NCBI RefSeq assembly: GCF_000344805.1
Contig: NC_020453.1
Coordinates: forward strand, 5,737,001-5,801,000
Direction of reading: 5' to 3'
DNA: 64,000 nt
Origin: Bradyrhizobium oligotrophicum S58
GTDB lineage: Bacteria; Pseudomonadota; Alphaproteobacteria; Rhizobiales; Xanthobacteraceae
Of the stretch, positions 32,845-41,788 are shown in pieces. A program made the translations under genes and the position numbers. Each line of letters starts with the position of its first letter. Positions within the stretch are counted from its first letter, which is position 1. Below the pieces are notes generated by a model. It did not search any database. It saw only the letters and a program-made list of their open reading frames with translations, and was not told the origin of the DNA.

Positions 32845-33765
32845 GTGACTGCAACCGCCCATCAGTTGCCGCAGATCGCGCGCGCGAACGGTATCGACAT
32901 CTGCTATGAAATCTTCGGCGATCCCACCGCGCCCCCTCTCCTGCTGATCATGGGCCTGGGCGCGCAGATGGTCATCTGGGACGACGAGTTCTGCGAGCGA
33001 TTGGCGGCGCGCGGCTTCCGCGTCATCCGCTTCGACAATCGCGACATCGGCCAGTCGAGCAAGCTGCATGGTGGCCGCCGGCTGACGCCGTTCGAGCTGC
33101 TCAAGCTGCGCTTCTTCCAAATTCCCGTCGCGGCACCCTACAGGCTGCTGGACATGGCCAAGGACACGGTCGGCCTGATGGATGCGCTCGACATCAAGTC
33201 GGCGCATCTGGTCGGCGCTTCGATGGGCGGCATGATCGCGCAGGAGATCGCGCTCTCGTTTCCGCACCGTGTGCATTCGCTCACCTCGATCATGTCGACC
33301 ACCGGCAATCCGCGCATTCCGCCGCCGACGCGCGAGGTCGCGATGCTGCTGATGGCGCCGCCGCCGAAGACCAGGGACGAGTACATCAAGCGCTTCCAGA
33401 AGACCTGGAAAGCCCTGCGCGTCGGCTCCTTCCCGGAGGACGAGGCCCGCGACGTGGCCCTTGCCGAGCGCTGTTTTGCGCGCGGGCTCAACCCCGCGGG
33501 AGTCGGCCGCCAGTTGCGGGCGATCCTGGCCTCGGGCAGCCGCAAGCCGCGGCTGCATCTGGTGACGGCGCCCACGCTGGTGATCCACGGCAAGGTCGAC
33601 CCGCTGGTCCATCCCACGGCCGGCAAGGACACCGCCGAGTCGATTCCGAATGCCAAGCTCCTGATGATCGACGGCATGGGCCACGCCATCCCGATCCCGA
33701 CCTGGCCGCAGATCATCGACGCGATCGCCGAGCACGCACATGGCGCGAATGCGCAGGCAGCTTAG
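32845..33765 (+). CDS. Alpha/beta hydrolase
   Basis: This 306-residue serine hydrolase has the GASMGGM nucleophile elbow (Ser126), an oxyanion region at LLLIMGLGAQM, the late Asp in VIHGKVDPLVHP and the His in DGMGHAIPIP. This pattern is typical of the PhaZ-like or aclacinomycin methylesterase-like bacterial alpha/beta hydrolases. GTG 32845 is taken as start (TATAHQLPQIARANG); the longer frame is antisense to the previous gene. It is divergent from the PHA-associated gene, so a link to polyester turnover is possible but unproven. Confidence 0.82.
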   Translation: MTATAHQLPQIARANGIDICYEIFGDPTAPPLLLIMGLGAQMVIWDDEFCERLAARGFRVIRFDNRDIGQSSKLHGGRRLTPFELLKLRFFQIPVAAPYRLLDMAKDTVGLMDALDIKSAHLVGASMGGMIAQEIALSFPHRVHSLTSIMSTTGNPRIPPPTREVAMLLMAPPPKTRDEYIKRFQKTWKALRVGSFPEDEARDVALAERCFARGLNPAGVGRQLRAILASGSRKPRLHLVTAPTLVIHGKVDPLVHPTAGKDTAESIPNAKLLMIDGMGHAIPIPTWPQIIDAIAEHAHGANAQAA

Positions 33766-33811
33766 GAGAAGAGCGCTCAGTTGATCGATCTGGCTGCCCC
33801 GCCCACAGCTG

Positions 33812-33981
33812 TCATCCCGGCCTAGTGCGCAATTGCGCACGCGGCGCCGGGATCCATACCGCGTGATGTCTGAAATGGGCAGGCGGCACGTTCCACGCAC
33901 CTCATTGAATGCGGTGGTTATGGATCCCGGATCGGCGCCCGCCGACGCGTTGCGTCGGCAGGCTTGTCCGGGACGACAGCT
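33812..33981. repeat. Palindromic repeat cluster with GTGCGCAATTGCGCAC, family F
   Basis: GTCATCCCGGCCTAGTGCGC begins at 33812, and its exact 16-bp inner palindrome is at 33823-33838; a second part (ATCCCGGATCGG ... TGTCCGGGACGACAG) ends at 33981 in opposite orientation. It occupies the gap between convergent hydrolase genes; I see no gene there. Confidence 0.65.
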
Positions 33982-34055
33982 GTCGTTTGGCTCGGCCGTT
34001 GCCTCTCGCTTGCCGTGTCATCTGCCTCGGCCGTTCAACCGAACCGCCGCGCTCT

Positions 34056-35057
34056 TCAACCGAACCTTCTTCGCCGCCACTCGATCAGCTTGGCGCTGAC
34101 CTCTTCAGGCTGCTCCTGCTGCGTCCAGTGGCCGCTGTCGCGGACGAGATATTTCTCGAGATCCGGTATCAGCTTCTCCATGCCGTCCGCGGCTGAGGGC
34201 GGCAGCACGGCGTCGTTCTCCGCCATGATCATCAGCGACGGCACGCGCACGGTATGATCGAGATTCTCCGCACGCTGCCAGTTGCGCGTCATGTTGCGGT
34301 ACCAGTTGATGCCGCCGGTAAAGCCGGTGCGCGTGAACGTCTCGACGAACACCCGCTTCTCCTCGTCCGACAGGATCCGCTGCCGTGCATCCTTCGCGGC
34401 GTCGTAGGCTGCGATCATCTGCGGGAAGGCAAGGTTGAGCGAGCTCGATGCCGCGATGCCTGCAACGGGAGGCTCCGGGGGCGGCGCATCGGTGCGCGGC
34501 AACGGCTTGCGCATGAACGCGTCGAAGGTCTGCTCGACGCGGGCAGCGAAGATGCGATCCGGCTCGCGCGCGGGATTCTGGAACTGCACGATGTACATCA
34601 TGTCGCCGAAGCGCTTGCGCATGATCGCGATCGGATCGGCCGGTGCACGCGGCAGGTGCGGCGTGTTGATACCGACCACGCCGGCAACGCGCTGCGGATA
34701 GCGCAGCGGCATCTGCCAGACGACGAAGCCGCCCCAGTCGTGACCGACGAAGATCGCCTTGTCGATTCTGAGATGATCGAGCAGCCCGACGAGATCGGCC
34801 GTGAGATGTTCGAGGTCATAGGCCTCGACCGGCTCCGGCCGGTCGGTGGCACCATAGCCGCGCTGGTCGGGCGCGATGACGCGGATGCCGGCGTCGGCCA
34901 GCGCCTTGATCTGATGCCGCCATGAGAACGCCAGCTCGGGCCAGCCGTGACAGAGGATCATCGGCGGCTGGTCGGTCGCAGGGCCGGCCTCGTAGTAGCC
35001 CATGCGAATGCCGTTGGTCGTCGCGAACTGCAGCGGCGGCATGTTCATCGCGCTCAT
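34056..35057 (-). CDS. Epoxide hydrolase-type alpha/beta hydrolase
   Basis: This 333-residue enzyme has the epoxide hydrolase set: HGWPELAFSWRHQI (HGxP oxyanion), nucleophile Asp107 in VGHDWGGFV, a lid region with conserved Tyr candidates, GINWYRNM and DSGHWTQQEQP with the catalytic His. It opens epoxides to diols through an aspartyl ester. ATG 35057 or the close ATGs (35048, 35042) could be the start. It is followed on the same strand, upstream, by the DUF6489 gene. Confidence 0.88.
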   Translation of the reverse strand: MSAMNMPPLQFATTNGIRMGYYEAGPATDQPPMILCHGWPELAFSWRHQIKALADAGIRVIAPDQRGYGATDRPEPVEAYDLEHLTADLVGLLDHLRIDKAIFVGHDWGGFVVWQMPLRYPQRVAGVVGINTPHLPRAPADPIAIMRKRFGDMMYIVQFQNPAREPDRIFAARVEQTFDAFMRKPLPRTDAPPPEPPVAGIAASSSLNLAFPQMIAAYDAAKDARQRILSDEEKRVFVETFTRTGFTGGINWYRNMTRNWQRAENLDHTVRVPSLMIMAENDAVLPPSAADGMEKLIPDLEKYLVRDSGHWTQQEQPEEVSAKLIEWRRRRFG

Positions 35058-35194
35058 CCGTCCTCCCTGCCGCAGGCGCTTGCGAGGCCCGCCGGCGATC
35101 CATGTCGCCTATCGTGCAGATTGGACCCGGTCGCGGCAAGCCCATCCTGGCAGGCGGACCGGAAGTCCGGATGGTCGCGAGGCGGCGTGCCCGG

Positions 35195-35455
35195 TCAGGC
35201 CGACTTCTTGTCGCTGGAACGACTGCCGCCGAGCCCGGTCATCGTCAGCATCATGTCCTGGAACCGCTCGGCCAAGCGGGGATCGAAGGTGAACCAGCTC
35301 TGCATGATGGCTTCGGGGGTCAGCTTGTCGATGTTGCTGGTCATCTGATGCTGCAGCCGGTCCATGACCGCGGACTGCATCGGACCGACGTCGGGAAGTC
35401 CGAAGAACTGCCGCGCCTCGAGCGGGGTGCAATCGATCTCGATATTGACTTTCAT
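35195..35455 (-). CDS. DUF6489 family protein
   Basis: This 86-residue acidic protein begins MKVNIEIDCTPLEARQFFGL and continues PDVGPMQSAVMDRLQHQM; I recognise it as the small DUF6489 family seen widely in alphaproteobacteria. It is predicted soluble and helical with no known function. A weak GGAGCG-type site precedes ATG 35455. It lies upstream of the epoxide hydrolase gene and may be co-transcribed with it. Confidence 0.8.
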   Translation of the reverse strand: MKVNIEIDCTPLEARQFFGLPDVGPMQSAVMDRLQHQMTSNIDKLTPEAIMQSWFTFDPRLAERFQDMMLTMTGLGGSRSSDKKSA

Positions 35456-35981
35456 GTCCGCTCCAGCGCTGTTCGAACCGTGCCCACCTCGCCTCCAGTC
35501 GGGTCCCGAGACCACGGGACGCCCGTCCGAAGCCGGGTGGCGAGCAGCACAGTATCACCGCCCCGCCCCCCCTCTAGCAAGCGGCGCGTTGCTGCAGGTG
35601 CGCAATTCCCAGGACATGGTCAATCCCGGCGCCTCGGACCTCCGGCGCGACTTCGAAGCCGCCGCGTGCGCTGCACAGCGACGGCCGGGGATAACCATAT
35701 CGTTTAGGCTTAAACAAACTGCACTTGTGTGCCGCCGCTGAACTCTGGCAACATATTCGGATCGACGTGCCGCGGGTCCTTACGGCGCATCGTCAGCCAG
35801 AGCATCGGGATGATCGCATTCCGGCGCGGCATCAGACTTGCAAGCACATCGCCCGGCGTCTTGTTGCTTCTTGAGGTTCGTGCAAGAGGCGCTGCAGACA
35901 TCACGAACTTCGAAGCAAAGCGGGCCGGACACAATCGCGCCTGCCGATAAAACAAGCGTCAAACGCGGAGAATTTGAACAT
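35456..35981. other. Long intergenic region upstream of the peptide-binding protein gene
   Basis: I see no recognisable gene or repeat here. The stretch is less GC-biased from about 35690 to 35960 and includes a minus-strand frame (35710-35955, ending VDPNMLPEFSGGTQVQFV) that resembles nothing I know. It most likely holds the promoter of the transporter that follows. Confidence 0.4.
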
Positions 35982-37577
35982 ATGTCGGGACGCAAATCCC
36001 TGCTCATCGCAGGCGTCATCGCCTTTGGCCTCGCGGCGCTGCCGGCCTCGGCCCAGAGCCTGCGCTATGCCAACCAGGGCACCCTGAAGTCGCTCGATCC
36101 TTATACGTTCAAGGAATCGACCACGATTGCGCACCACGCCCATGTCTATGAAGGGCTGACCGCGCGCGACAAGGATCTGAAGATCATCCCCGCGCTGGCC
36201 GAGAGCTGGGAAACGCCCGAGCCGACCCGCTGGCGCTTTCACCTGCGCAAGGGCGTCAAGTTCCACAATGGCGAACCCTTCACCGCCGACGACGTGATCT
36301 TCTCCGCCGACCGTGTCCGCGCCACCGGCTCCAACTTCCTCTCCAACGTTCCGCCGGACGCAAAATTCGTCAAGGTCGACGACTACACCGTCGACGTGAA
36401 GCTCGATGCTCCCAATCCCATCCTGATCTCGCAGTGGGATACGTGGTACATCATGAGCAAGAAGTGGTGCGAGGACAACAACTCGGTCGCGCCGACGCCG
36501 GTCTCGGCAACCACCCCGAGCTACGCCGCGCTGCATGAGAACGGCACCGGCCCCTTCATCATCGAGAGCCATCAGCCCGGCGTGAAGACGGTGTTCAAGC
36601 CGTTCGCAGGCTGGTGGAAGAAGCCCGAGCACAATCTCAAGGAGATCGTGTTCACCACCATCTCCTCCGACGCCACGCGCGTGGCGGCGCTGCTGTCCGG
36701 CGAGGTCGACATCATCGAGCCGGTGCCGGTGCAGGACATCGGCCGCGTCGATTCCAGCCCGAACGCGCAGGTCCTGAAAGGACCCGAGCTGCGCACGATC
36801 TTCCTCGGCATGGACGAGTCGCGCGACGAACTGCTCTACTCGAACGTGAAGGGCAAGAACCCGTTCAAGGACGTGCGCGTCCGCGAAGCCTTCTACAAGG
36901 CTGTTGACGTCGAGCTGATCAAGACCCGCGTCATGCGCGGCCTGTCGACGCCGTCGGCGCTGATGATCGCGCCGGAGCTGTTCTCGCTCTCGAAGGAGTT
37001 CACGCGGCCGAAATACGATCCGGACGCCGCCAAGAAGCTCCTGACCGAGGCCGGCTATCCCGACGGATTCGAGGTCGGGATGGACTGCCCGAACGATCGC
37101 TACGTCAACGACGCCGCGATCTGCCAGGCCGTGGTCGGCATGCTCGCCCGCATCGGCGTCAAGGTGAACCTGAACGCGCAGCCCAAGGCGCAGTATTTCG
37201 CCAAGGTGCTGAAGCCCGGCGGCTACAACACCTCGTTCTTCCTGCTCGGCTGGACGCCGTCCTCGATGGACTCCCACAACGTGCTGCACGACATCATGGG
37301 CTGCCGTGACGACGCCAAGGACCCGACCCGGGGCGAGGCCAATCTCGGCAACTACTGCAACAAGGAGTTCGACGCCCTGACCGACAAGGTCCTGGTCGAG
37401 ACCGACACGGCCAAGCGCAATCAGCTGATCAAGCAGGCGTTCGAGATCGGCATCAAGGACTACGGCTACATCCCGCTGCATCAGCAGGCCGTGGCCTGGG
37501 GCGTCTCGAAGAAGGTGAAGATCCCGCTGCGCGCCGACAACGAGGTGATGCTGTTCCTGGCCACCAAGTCCGAGTAG
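35982..37577 (+). CDS. Peptide ABC transporter substrate-binding protein 1 (family 5)
   Basis: This 531-residue periplasmic protein belongs to solute-binding family 5 (DppA/OppA/GsiB). It has a Sec signal (SLLIAGVIAFGLAALPASAQ), then LRYANQGTLKSLDPYTFKES, WRFHLRKGVKFHNGEPFTADDV (the family signature) and a late YIPLHQQAVAWGV. ATG 35982 follows GGAG by 11 nt. It starts the plus-strand peptide-transport locus and is followed by a strong stem-loop and then permeases, so it is probably expressed above them. Confidence 0.9.
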   Translation: MSGRKSLLIAGVIAFGLAALPASAQSLRYANQGTLKSLDPYTFKESTTIAHHAHVYEGLTARDKDLKIIPALAESWETPEPTRWRFHLRKGVKFHNGEPFTADDVIFSADRVRATGSNFLSNVPPDAKFVKVDDYTVDVKLDAPNPILISQWDTWYIMSKKWCEDNNSVAPTPVSATTPSYAALHENGTGPFIIESHQPGVKTVFKPFAGWWKKPEHNLKEIVFTTISSDATRVAALLSGEVDIIEPVPVQDIGRVDSSPNAQVLKGPELRTIFLGMDESRDELLYSNVKGKNPFKDVRVREAFYKAVDVELIKTRVMRGLSTPSALMIAPELFSLSKEFTRPKYDPDAAKKLLTEAGYPDGFEVGMDCPNDRYVNDAAICQAVVGMLARIGVKVNLNAQPKAQYFAKVLKPGGYNTSFFLLGWTPSSMDSHNVLHDIMGCRDDAKDPTRGEANLGNYCNKEFDALTDKVLVETDTAKRNQLIKQAFEIGIKDYGYIPLHQQAVAWGVSKKVKIPLRADNEVMLFLATKSE

Positions 37578-37591
37578 CCGCACGCCCAGAC

Positions 37592-37628
37592 AAGTCCCGG
37601 AAAGCAGAACTGCTTTTCGGGACTTTTC
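37592..37628 (+). terminator. Strong stem-loop after the binding-protein gene
   Basis: AAGTCCCGGAAAGCAG pairs with CTGCTTTTCGGGACTT over 16 bp (one G-T pair) with a 2-nt loop, then TTCATTTC. It is terminator-like but placed inside an operon, so partial termination or 3' end protection is likely. Confidence 0.7.
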
Positions 37629-37684
37629 ATTTCACGCGGCAGGTGCTACCCGCCGCCGCACCTCGAACGACCTGAAAGGATCAG

Positions 37685-38665
37685 ATGCTCGCCTTCGCGC
37701 TTCGCCGAGCGATCCAGGCCATCGGCGTCATGATCGCCGTCGGAATCATCTCGTTCGCCATGTTCCGTTTCGCCGGCGATCCGGTGAGTCAGCTCGTGCC
37801 GATCGACGCGTCGGCCGCGGAGCGCGCCAGCATCCGCGAATCGCTGGGTCTCGACGATCCGTTCATCGTGCAGTTCGGCCGCTATCTGTTCGACGCAGCG
37901 CAGTTCAAGTTCGGCGTCTCCTATCAGTTCCGGCAGCCGGTCTCCGATCTCCTCAAGGAGCGCATGCCGGCCACCCTGGAGCTCGCGGTCTGCGCGACGA
38001 TTCTTGCGCTGGTCTTCGGCATCATCATGGGCGTGTTCTCGGCGTTGCGCCGCGACTCCCTGATGGCGAAGCTGTTCCAGATGGTGTCGCTGATCGGCAT
38101 CTCCCTGCCGACCTTCCTGATCGGCATCCTGCTGATCTATCTGTTCTCGGTGACGCTGGGCTGGCTGCCGTCGTTCGGTCGCGGCGATGTCGTGAAGCTC
38201 GGCTGGTGGACGTCGGGCCTGTTCACGGTGTCCGGATGGAAGGCGCTGATCATGCCCTCGATCACGCTCGGCCTGTTCCAGATGACCCTGATCATGCGGC
38301 TGGTCCGCGCCGAGATGCTCGAAGTGCTGCGTACCGACTACATCCGTTTCGCCCGCGCCCGCGGGCTGACGACGCGTGCGATCCATTTCGGCCACGCGCT
38401 GCGCAACACGCTGGTGCCGGTCATCACCGTGGTCGGCCTGCAGTTCGGCTCGGTGATCGCGTTCTCGATCATCACCGAGCAGGTGTTCCAATGGCCGGGC
38501 ATGGGCCTGCTGTTCGTGCAGGCCGTGCAGAACGTCGATATCCCGATCATGGCGGCCTACCTCATCATGGTCTCGCTGATCTTCGTCACCATCAATCTCG
38601 TGGTTGATATCCTCTACACCGTGGTCGATCCGCGCCTGCGCGCGACCATCAGCCGTCCGGCCTGA
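37685..38665 (+). CDS. Peptide ABC transporter permease 1a (DppB-like)
   Basis: This 326-residue inner-membrane protein matches the DppB/GsiC permease family: six spans, an N-terminal FALRRAIQAIGVMIAVGIISF, the RADYIR-like EVLRTDYIRFARARGLTTRAIHFGHALRN coupling region and SIITEQVFQWPGMG. It pairs with the next permease and with ATPases 39665-41640. It begins about 57 nt after the stem-loop. Confidence 0.91.
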   Translation: MLAFALRRAIQAIGVMIAVGIISFAMFRFAGDPVSQLVPIDASAAERASIRESLGLDDPFIVQFGRYLFDAAQFKFGVSYQFRQPVSDLLKERMPATLELAVCATILALVFGIIMGVFSALRRDSLMAKLFQMVSLIGISLPTFLIGILLIYLFSVTLGWLPSFGRGDVVKLGWWTSGLFTVSGWKALIMPSITLGLFQMTLIMRLVRAEMLEVLRTDYIRFARARGLTTRAIHFGHALRNTLVPVITVVGLQFGSVIAFSIITEQVFQWPGMGLLFVQAVQNVDIPIMAAYLIMVSLIFVTINLVVDILYTVVDPRLRATISRPA

Positions 38666-38667
38666 TC

Positions 38668-39633
38668 ATGAGCGATGCAGCCCTGCCCCACCCGACACCC
38701 GCCGAAGCGCCGCGCGCCACTGAAGGTTGGCTGAAACGCGCGCTCGCGAGCGATCTGTTCTACTCGTTCCGCCGCTCCAAGCTGACGGTCGTCGCGGCCG
38801 TGGTCACGCTGCTGTTCTTCCTGCTGGCGATCTTCGCGCCGCTGCTGTCGCCGCAGAACCCGTTCGATCCGGCGCAGCTGCAGCTGTTGAATTCGCGGAT
38901 CTCGCCGCTGTGGACCGCCGATGGTCAGAGCCCGTTCCTGCTCGGCACCGACGAACAGGGGCGCGACGTGCTCTCGGCCATCCTCTACGGCCTGCGCATC
39001 TCGCTGCTGGTCGGCATTCTCGGCGTGGTGTTTTCCGGCGCGCTCGGCATCGGCCTCGGCCTGATCGCCGGCTATTTCGGCGGCCGCGTCGACACCGTGA
39101 TCATGCGCATCGCCGACGTGCAGCTCACCTTCCCGCCGATCCTGATCGCGCTGCTGGTCAATGGCGTCGCCAAGTCGGTGTCCGGCAATCATCTGGAATG
39201 GCTGAGCATGCTGGCCGTGCTGGTGCTGGCGATCGGCCTCTCCTTCTGGGTGCAATATGCGCGCACGGTGCGCAGCTCGGTCCTGGTCGAGAAGAACAAG
39301 GACTACGTCGCCGCGGCCCAGCTGATCGGCCTGCCGGCGCCCGTCATCATGCTGCGCCACGTGCTGCCGAATACCACGGGCCCGGTGCTGGTCATCGCGA
39401 CCATCAACCTGGCGCTCGCGATCATCACCGAGGCGACCTTGTCGTTTCTCGGCTCCGGCATGCCGGAGACGATGCCCTCGCTCGGAACGCTGATCCGGAT
39501 CGGCAACAACTATCTGTTCGCCGGCGAATGGTGGATCGTCGCCTTCCCCGGCCTCGCGCTGGCCGGGCTGATCCTCTCGATCAACCTGCTCGGCGACTGG
39601 CTGCGCGACGCCCTCAACCCGAAACTGCGATGA
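38668..39633 (+). CDS. Peptide ABC transporter permease 1b (DppC-like)
   Basis: This 321-residue permease matches DppC/GsiD: an N-terminal cytoplasmic tail, FRRSKLTVVAAVVTLLFFLLAIFAP, HLLGTDEQGRDV-like FLLGTDEQGRDVLSAILYG, the coupling segment KDYVAAAQLIGLPAPVIMLRHVLPN and EATLSFLGSG. It starts 2 nt after the preceding permease stop and forms the heterodimeric channel with it. Confidence 0.91.
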   Translation: MSDAALPHPTPAEAPRATEGWLKRALASDLFYSFRRSKLTVVAAVVTLLFFLLAIFAPLLSPQNPFDPAQLQLLNSRISPLWTADGQSPFLLGTDEQGRDVLSAILYGLRISLLVGILGVVFSGALGIGLGLIAGYFGGRVDTVIMRIADVQLTFPPILIALLVNGVAKSVSGNHLEWLSMLAVLVLAIGLSFWVQYARTVRSSVLVEKNKDYVAAAQLIGLPAPVIMLRHVLPNTTGPVLVIATINLALAIITEATLSFLGSGMPETMPSLGTLIRIGNNYLFAGEWWIVAFPGLALAGLILSINLLGDWLRDALNPKLR

Positions 39634-39664
39634 TTCCGTTCATGCGTATGAAGGCCTCGACCTC

Positions 39665-40648
39665 ATGACCGCCCCCGTTCTGTCCGTGCGCAATCTACAG
39701 GTCGAGTTTACGAGCAGGCGCGGGACCTTGCGTGCGATCGACGGCGTCTCCTTCGACATCGCCAAGGGCGAGGTGCTGGGCGTCGTCGGCGAATCCGGCG
39801 CCGGCAAGTCCGTCACCGGCCTTGCCGTGATCGGGCTGATCGATCCTCCCGGCCGCATCTCCGGCGGCGAGATCCTGCTCTCCGGCCTGCGCATCGACAA
39901 TCTGCCGCCAGAGGAGATGCGCCAAGTCCGCGGCAAGCGCATCGGCATGATCTTCCAGGATCCGCTGACCTCGCTCAATCCGCTGTACCGCGTCGGCGAC
40001 CAGATCATCGAGACCATCAAGACCCACACCAATCTCACCGACCAGCAGGCGCGCAAGCGCGCCATCGACCTGCTCGCGGAGGTCGGCATATCAGCGCCCG
40101 AGAAGCGCATCGACGGCTACCCGCATGAATTCTCCGGCGGCATGCGCCAGCGCGTCGTGATCGCGCTCGCGCTGTGCGCCGAGCCGGAGCTGATCATCGC
40201 CGACGAGCCGACCACCGCGCTCGACGTCTCCGTGCAGGCCCAGATCATCTCGCTGATCAAGCGGCTCGGCCGCGACCACGGCACCGCCGTGATGCTGGTG
40301 ACCCACGACATGGGCGTGATCGCCGAGACCTGCGACCGCGTCGCCGTGATGTATGCCGGCCGCGTCGCCGAGATCGGCCCGGTGCAGGAGGTCATCCAGA
40401 ATCCGCTGCACCCCTACGCCAAGGGCTTGATGGGCGCGATTCCGACCTTGGCCGGCGAGGACAAGCGGCTGGTGCAGATTCCCGGCTCGATGCCGCGGCT
40501 GTCGGCGATCCCCGCGGGCTGCTCGTTCAATCCGCGCTGCAGCGCAGCCTTCGAGCGCTGCCGCGTCGACCGGCCGGAACCGCTGCGACACGGCACGCAG
40601 GCGGTCGCCTGTCATCTGTATGATCGCGCGACGGAGACCGCGGCATGA
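39665..40648 (+). CDS. Peptide ABC transporter ATP-binding protein (DppD-like)
   Basis: This 327-residue ATPase matches DppD: Walker A (GESGAGKS), FQDPLTSLNPLY, signature FSGGMRQRVVIALAL, Walker B (LIIADEPTTALDVSVQAQI) and a C-terminal Cys cluster (CSFNPRC...C...AC) typical of oligopeptide ATPases, which can carry a 4Fe-4S site. Its end overlaps the next ATPase by 4 nt (ATGA). It is one of only two ATPases in the whole 35982-48149 locus. Confidence 0.92.
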   Translation: MTAPVLSVRNLQVEFTSRRGTLRAIDGVSFDIAKGEVLGVVGESGAGKSVTGLAVIGLIDPPGRISGGEILLSGLRIDNLPPEEMRQVRGKRIGMIFQDPLTSLNPLYRVGDQIIETIKTHTNLTDQQARKRAIDLLAEVGISAPEKRIDGYPHEFSGGMRQRVVIALALCAEPELIIADEPTTALDVSVQAQIISLIKRLGRDHGTAVMLVTHDMGVIAETCDRVAVMYAGRVAEIGPVQEVIQNPLHPYAKGLMGAIPTLAGEDKRLVQIPGSMPRLSAIPAGCSFNPRCSAAFERCRVDRPEPLRHGTQAVACHLYDRATETAA

Positions 40649-41640
40649 GCGATTTCGTCGAGGTCAAGGATCTGCGCCGGGTGTTCGACGTCTCGAAACC
40701 CTGGCTCAATCGCGTGATCGAGCGCCAGCCGCAGGAGTTCTTGAAGGCGGTCGACGGCGTCAGCTTCGGCATCCGGAAGGGCGAGACGTTTGCCCTCGTC
40801 GGCGAATCCGGCTCCGGCAAGACCACGGTCGCGCGCATGGTGGTCGGGCTGCTGGCGCCGACCTCGGGGGAGGTCATCATCGATGGCGTGTCGATGAGCG
40901 AAGCGCGCCAGGCCCAGGTCCGGCGCAAGCTGCGCCGCCGCATCCAGATGGTGTTTCAGGATCCCTACGCCAGCCTCAACCCCCGCTTCCGGGTGGACAG
41001 CATCATCGCAGAGCCGATCCGGGCCTTTGACATCATCGAGGGCGAGCGCCAGATCAAGGATCGTGTCGGCGAGCTGCTGACGCTGGTGGGCCTGCATCCG
41101 GACGACGGCCAGAAATTTCCGCACGAATTCTCAGGCGGCCAGCGCCAGCGCATCGCGATCGCGCGCGCGCTCGCCTCCGAGGCCGAGTTCATCGTCTGCG
41201 ACGAGCCGACCTCGGCGCTCGACGTCTCCGTGCAGGCGCAGATCCTCAATCTGATGCGCGATCTGCAGGACAAGTTCGGCCTGACCTATCTGTTCATCAG
41301 CCACAACCTCGCGGTCGTCCGCCACATGGCGAGCCGCATCGGCGTGATGTATCTCGGCCGCATCGTCGAGATCGCCGACGGGCGCACGCTGTTCAGCGAT
41401 CCGCGCATGCCCTACACCAAGATGCTGCTCGGCGCGGTGCCGGACCTGTCGATGTCCGGCCGCCAGCGCATTCCGGTGAAGGGCGAGATCCCGAACCCGA
41501 TCAATCCGCCACCCGGATGCACGTTCAATCCGCGCTGTCCGCTGGCGTTCGACCTGTGCCGGCGAGAGCCGCCCGAACTGATTGGCGGCGTTGCCTGCCA
41601 TGCAGTGAACCAGCCGGCCGCAATGGCCGTTCCTGCATGA
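40645..41640 (+). CDS. Peptide ABC transporter ATP-binding protein (DppF-like)
   Basis: This 331-residue ATPase is the partner of the preceding one: Walker A (GESGSGKTT), FQDPYASLNPRF, signature FSGGQRQRIAIARAL, Walker B (FIVCDEPTSALDVSVQAQI) and a C-terminal CTFNPRCPLAFDLC cluster. The ATGA overlap with the upstream gene couples translation. After it come a family A repeat and the gamma-glutamyltransferase gene. Confidence 0.92.
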   Translation: MSDFVEVKDLRRVFDVSKPWLNRVIERQPQEFLKAVDGVSFGIRKGETFALVGESGSGKTTVARMVVGLLAPTSGEVIIDGVSMSEARQAQVRRKLRRRIQMVFQDPYASLNPRFRVDSIIAEPIRAFDIIEGERQIKDRVGELLTLVGLHPDDGQKFPHEFSGGQRQRIAIARALASEAEFIVCDEPTSALDVSVQAQILNLMRDLQDKFGLTYLFISHNLAVVRHMASRIGVMYLGRIVEIADGRTLFSDPRMPYTKMLLGAVPDLSMSGRQRIPVKGEIPNPINPPPGCTFNPRCPLAFDLCRREPPELIGGVACHAVNQPAAMAVPA

Positions 41641-41676
41641 GTCGTGTGAAGCGGCGAGACGGAATTTGAATGAAGT

Positions 41677-41758
41677 CGTCATTGCGAGGAGCGAAGGGAC
41701 GAAGCCATCCAGAGTCCCGCCGGAACCCTGGATTGCTTCGCTATCGCTCGCAATGACG
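41677..41758. repeat. Palindromic intergenic repeat, family A copy 8
   Basis: CGTCATTGCGAGGAGCGAAG ... TTCGCTATCGCTCGCAATGACG with inner CCATCCAG/CTGGATTG arms, in the gap between the ATPase and gamma-glutamyltransferase genes. Confidence 0.8.
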
Positions 41759-41788
41759 GCGAGTACTTAGGATAGGTCAAGGCCACCA

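Noticed and set aside
35710..35955. 81-codon minus-strand frame in the long intergenic gap
   Set aside because: No family resemblance and no convincing ribosome site; noted under the intergenic entry only.
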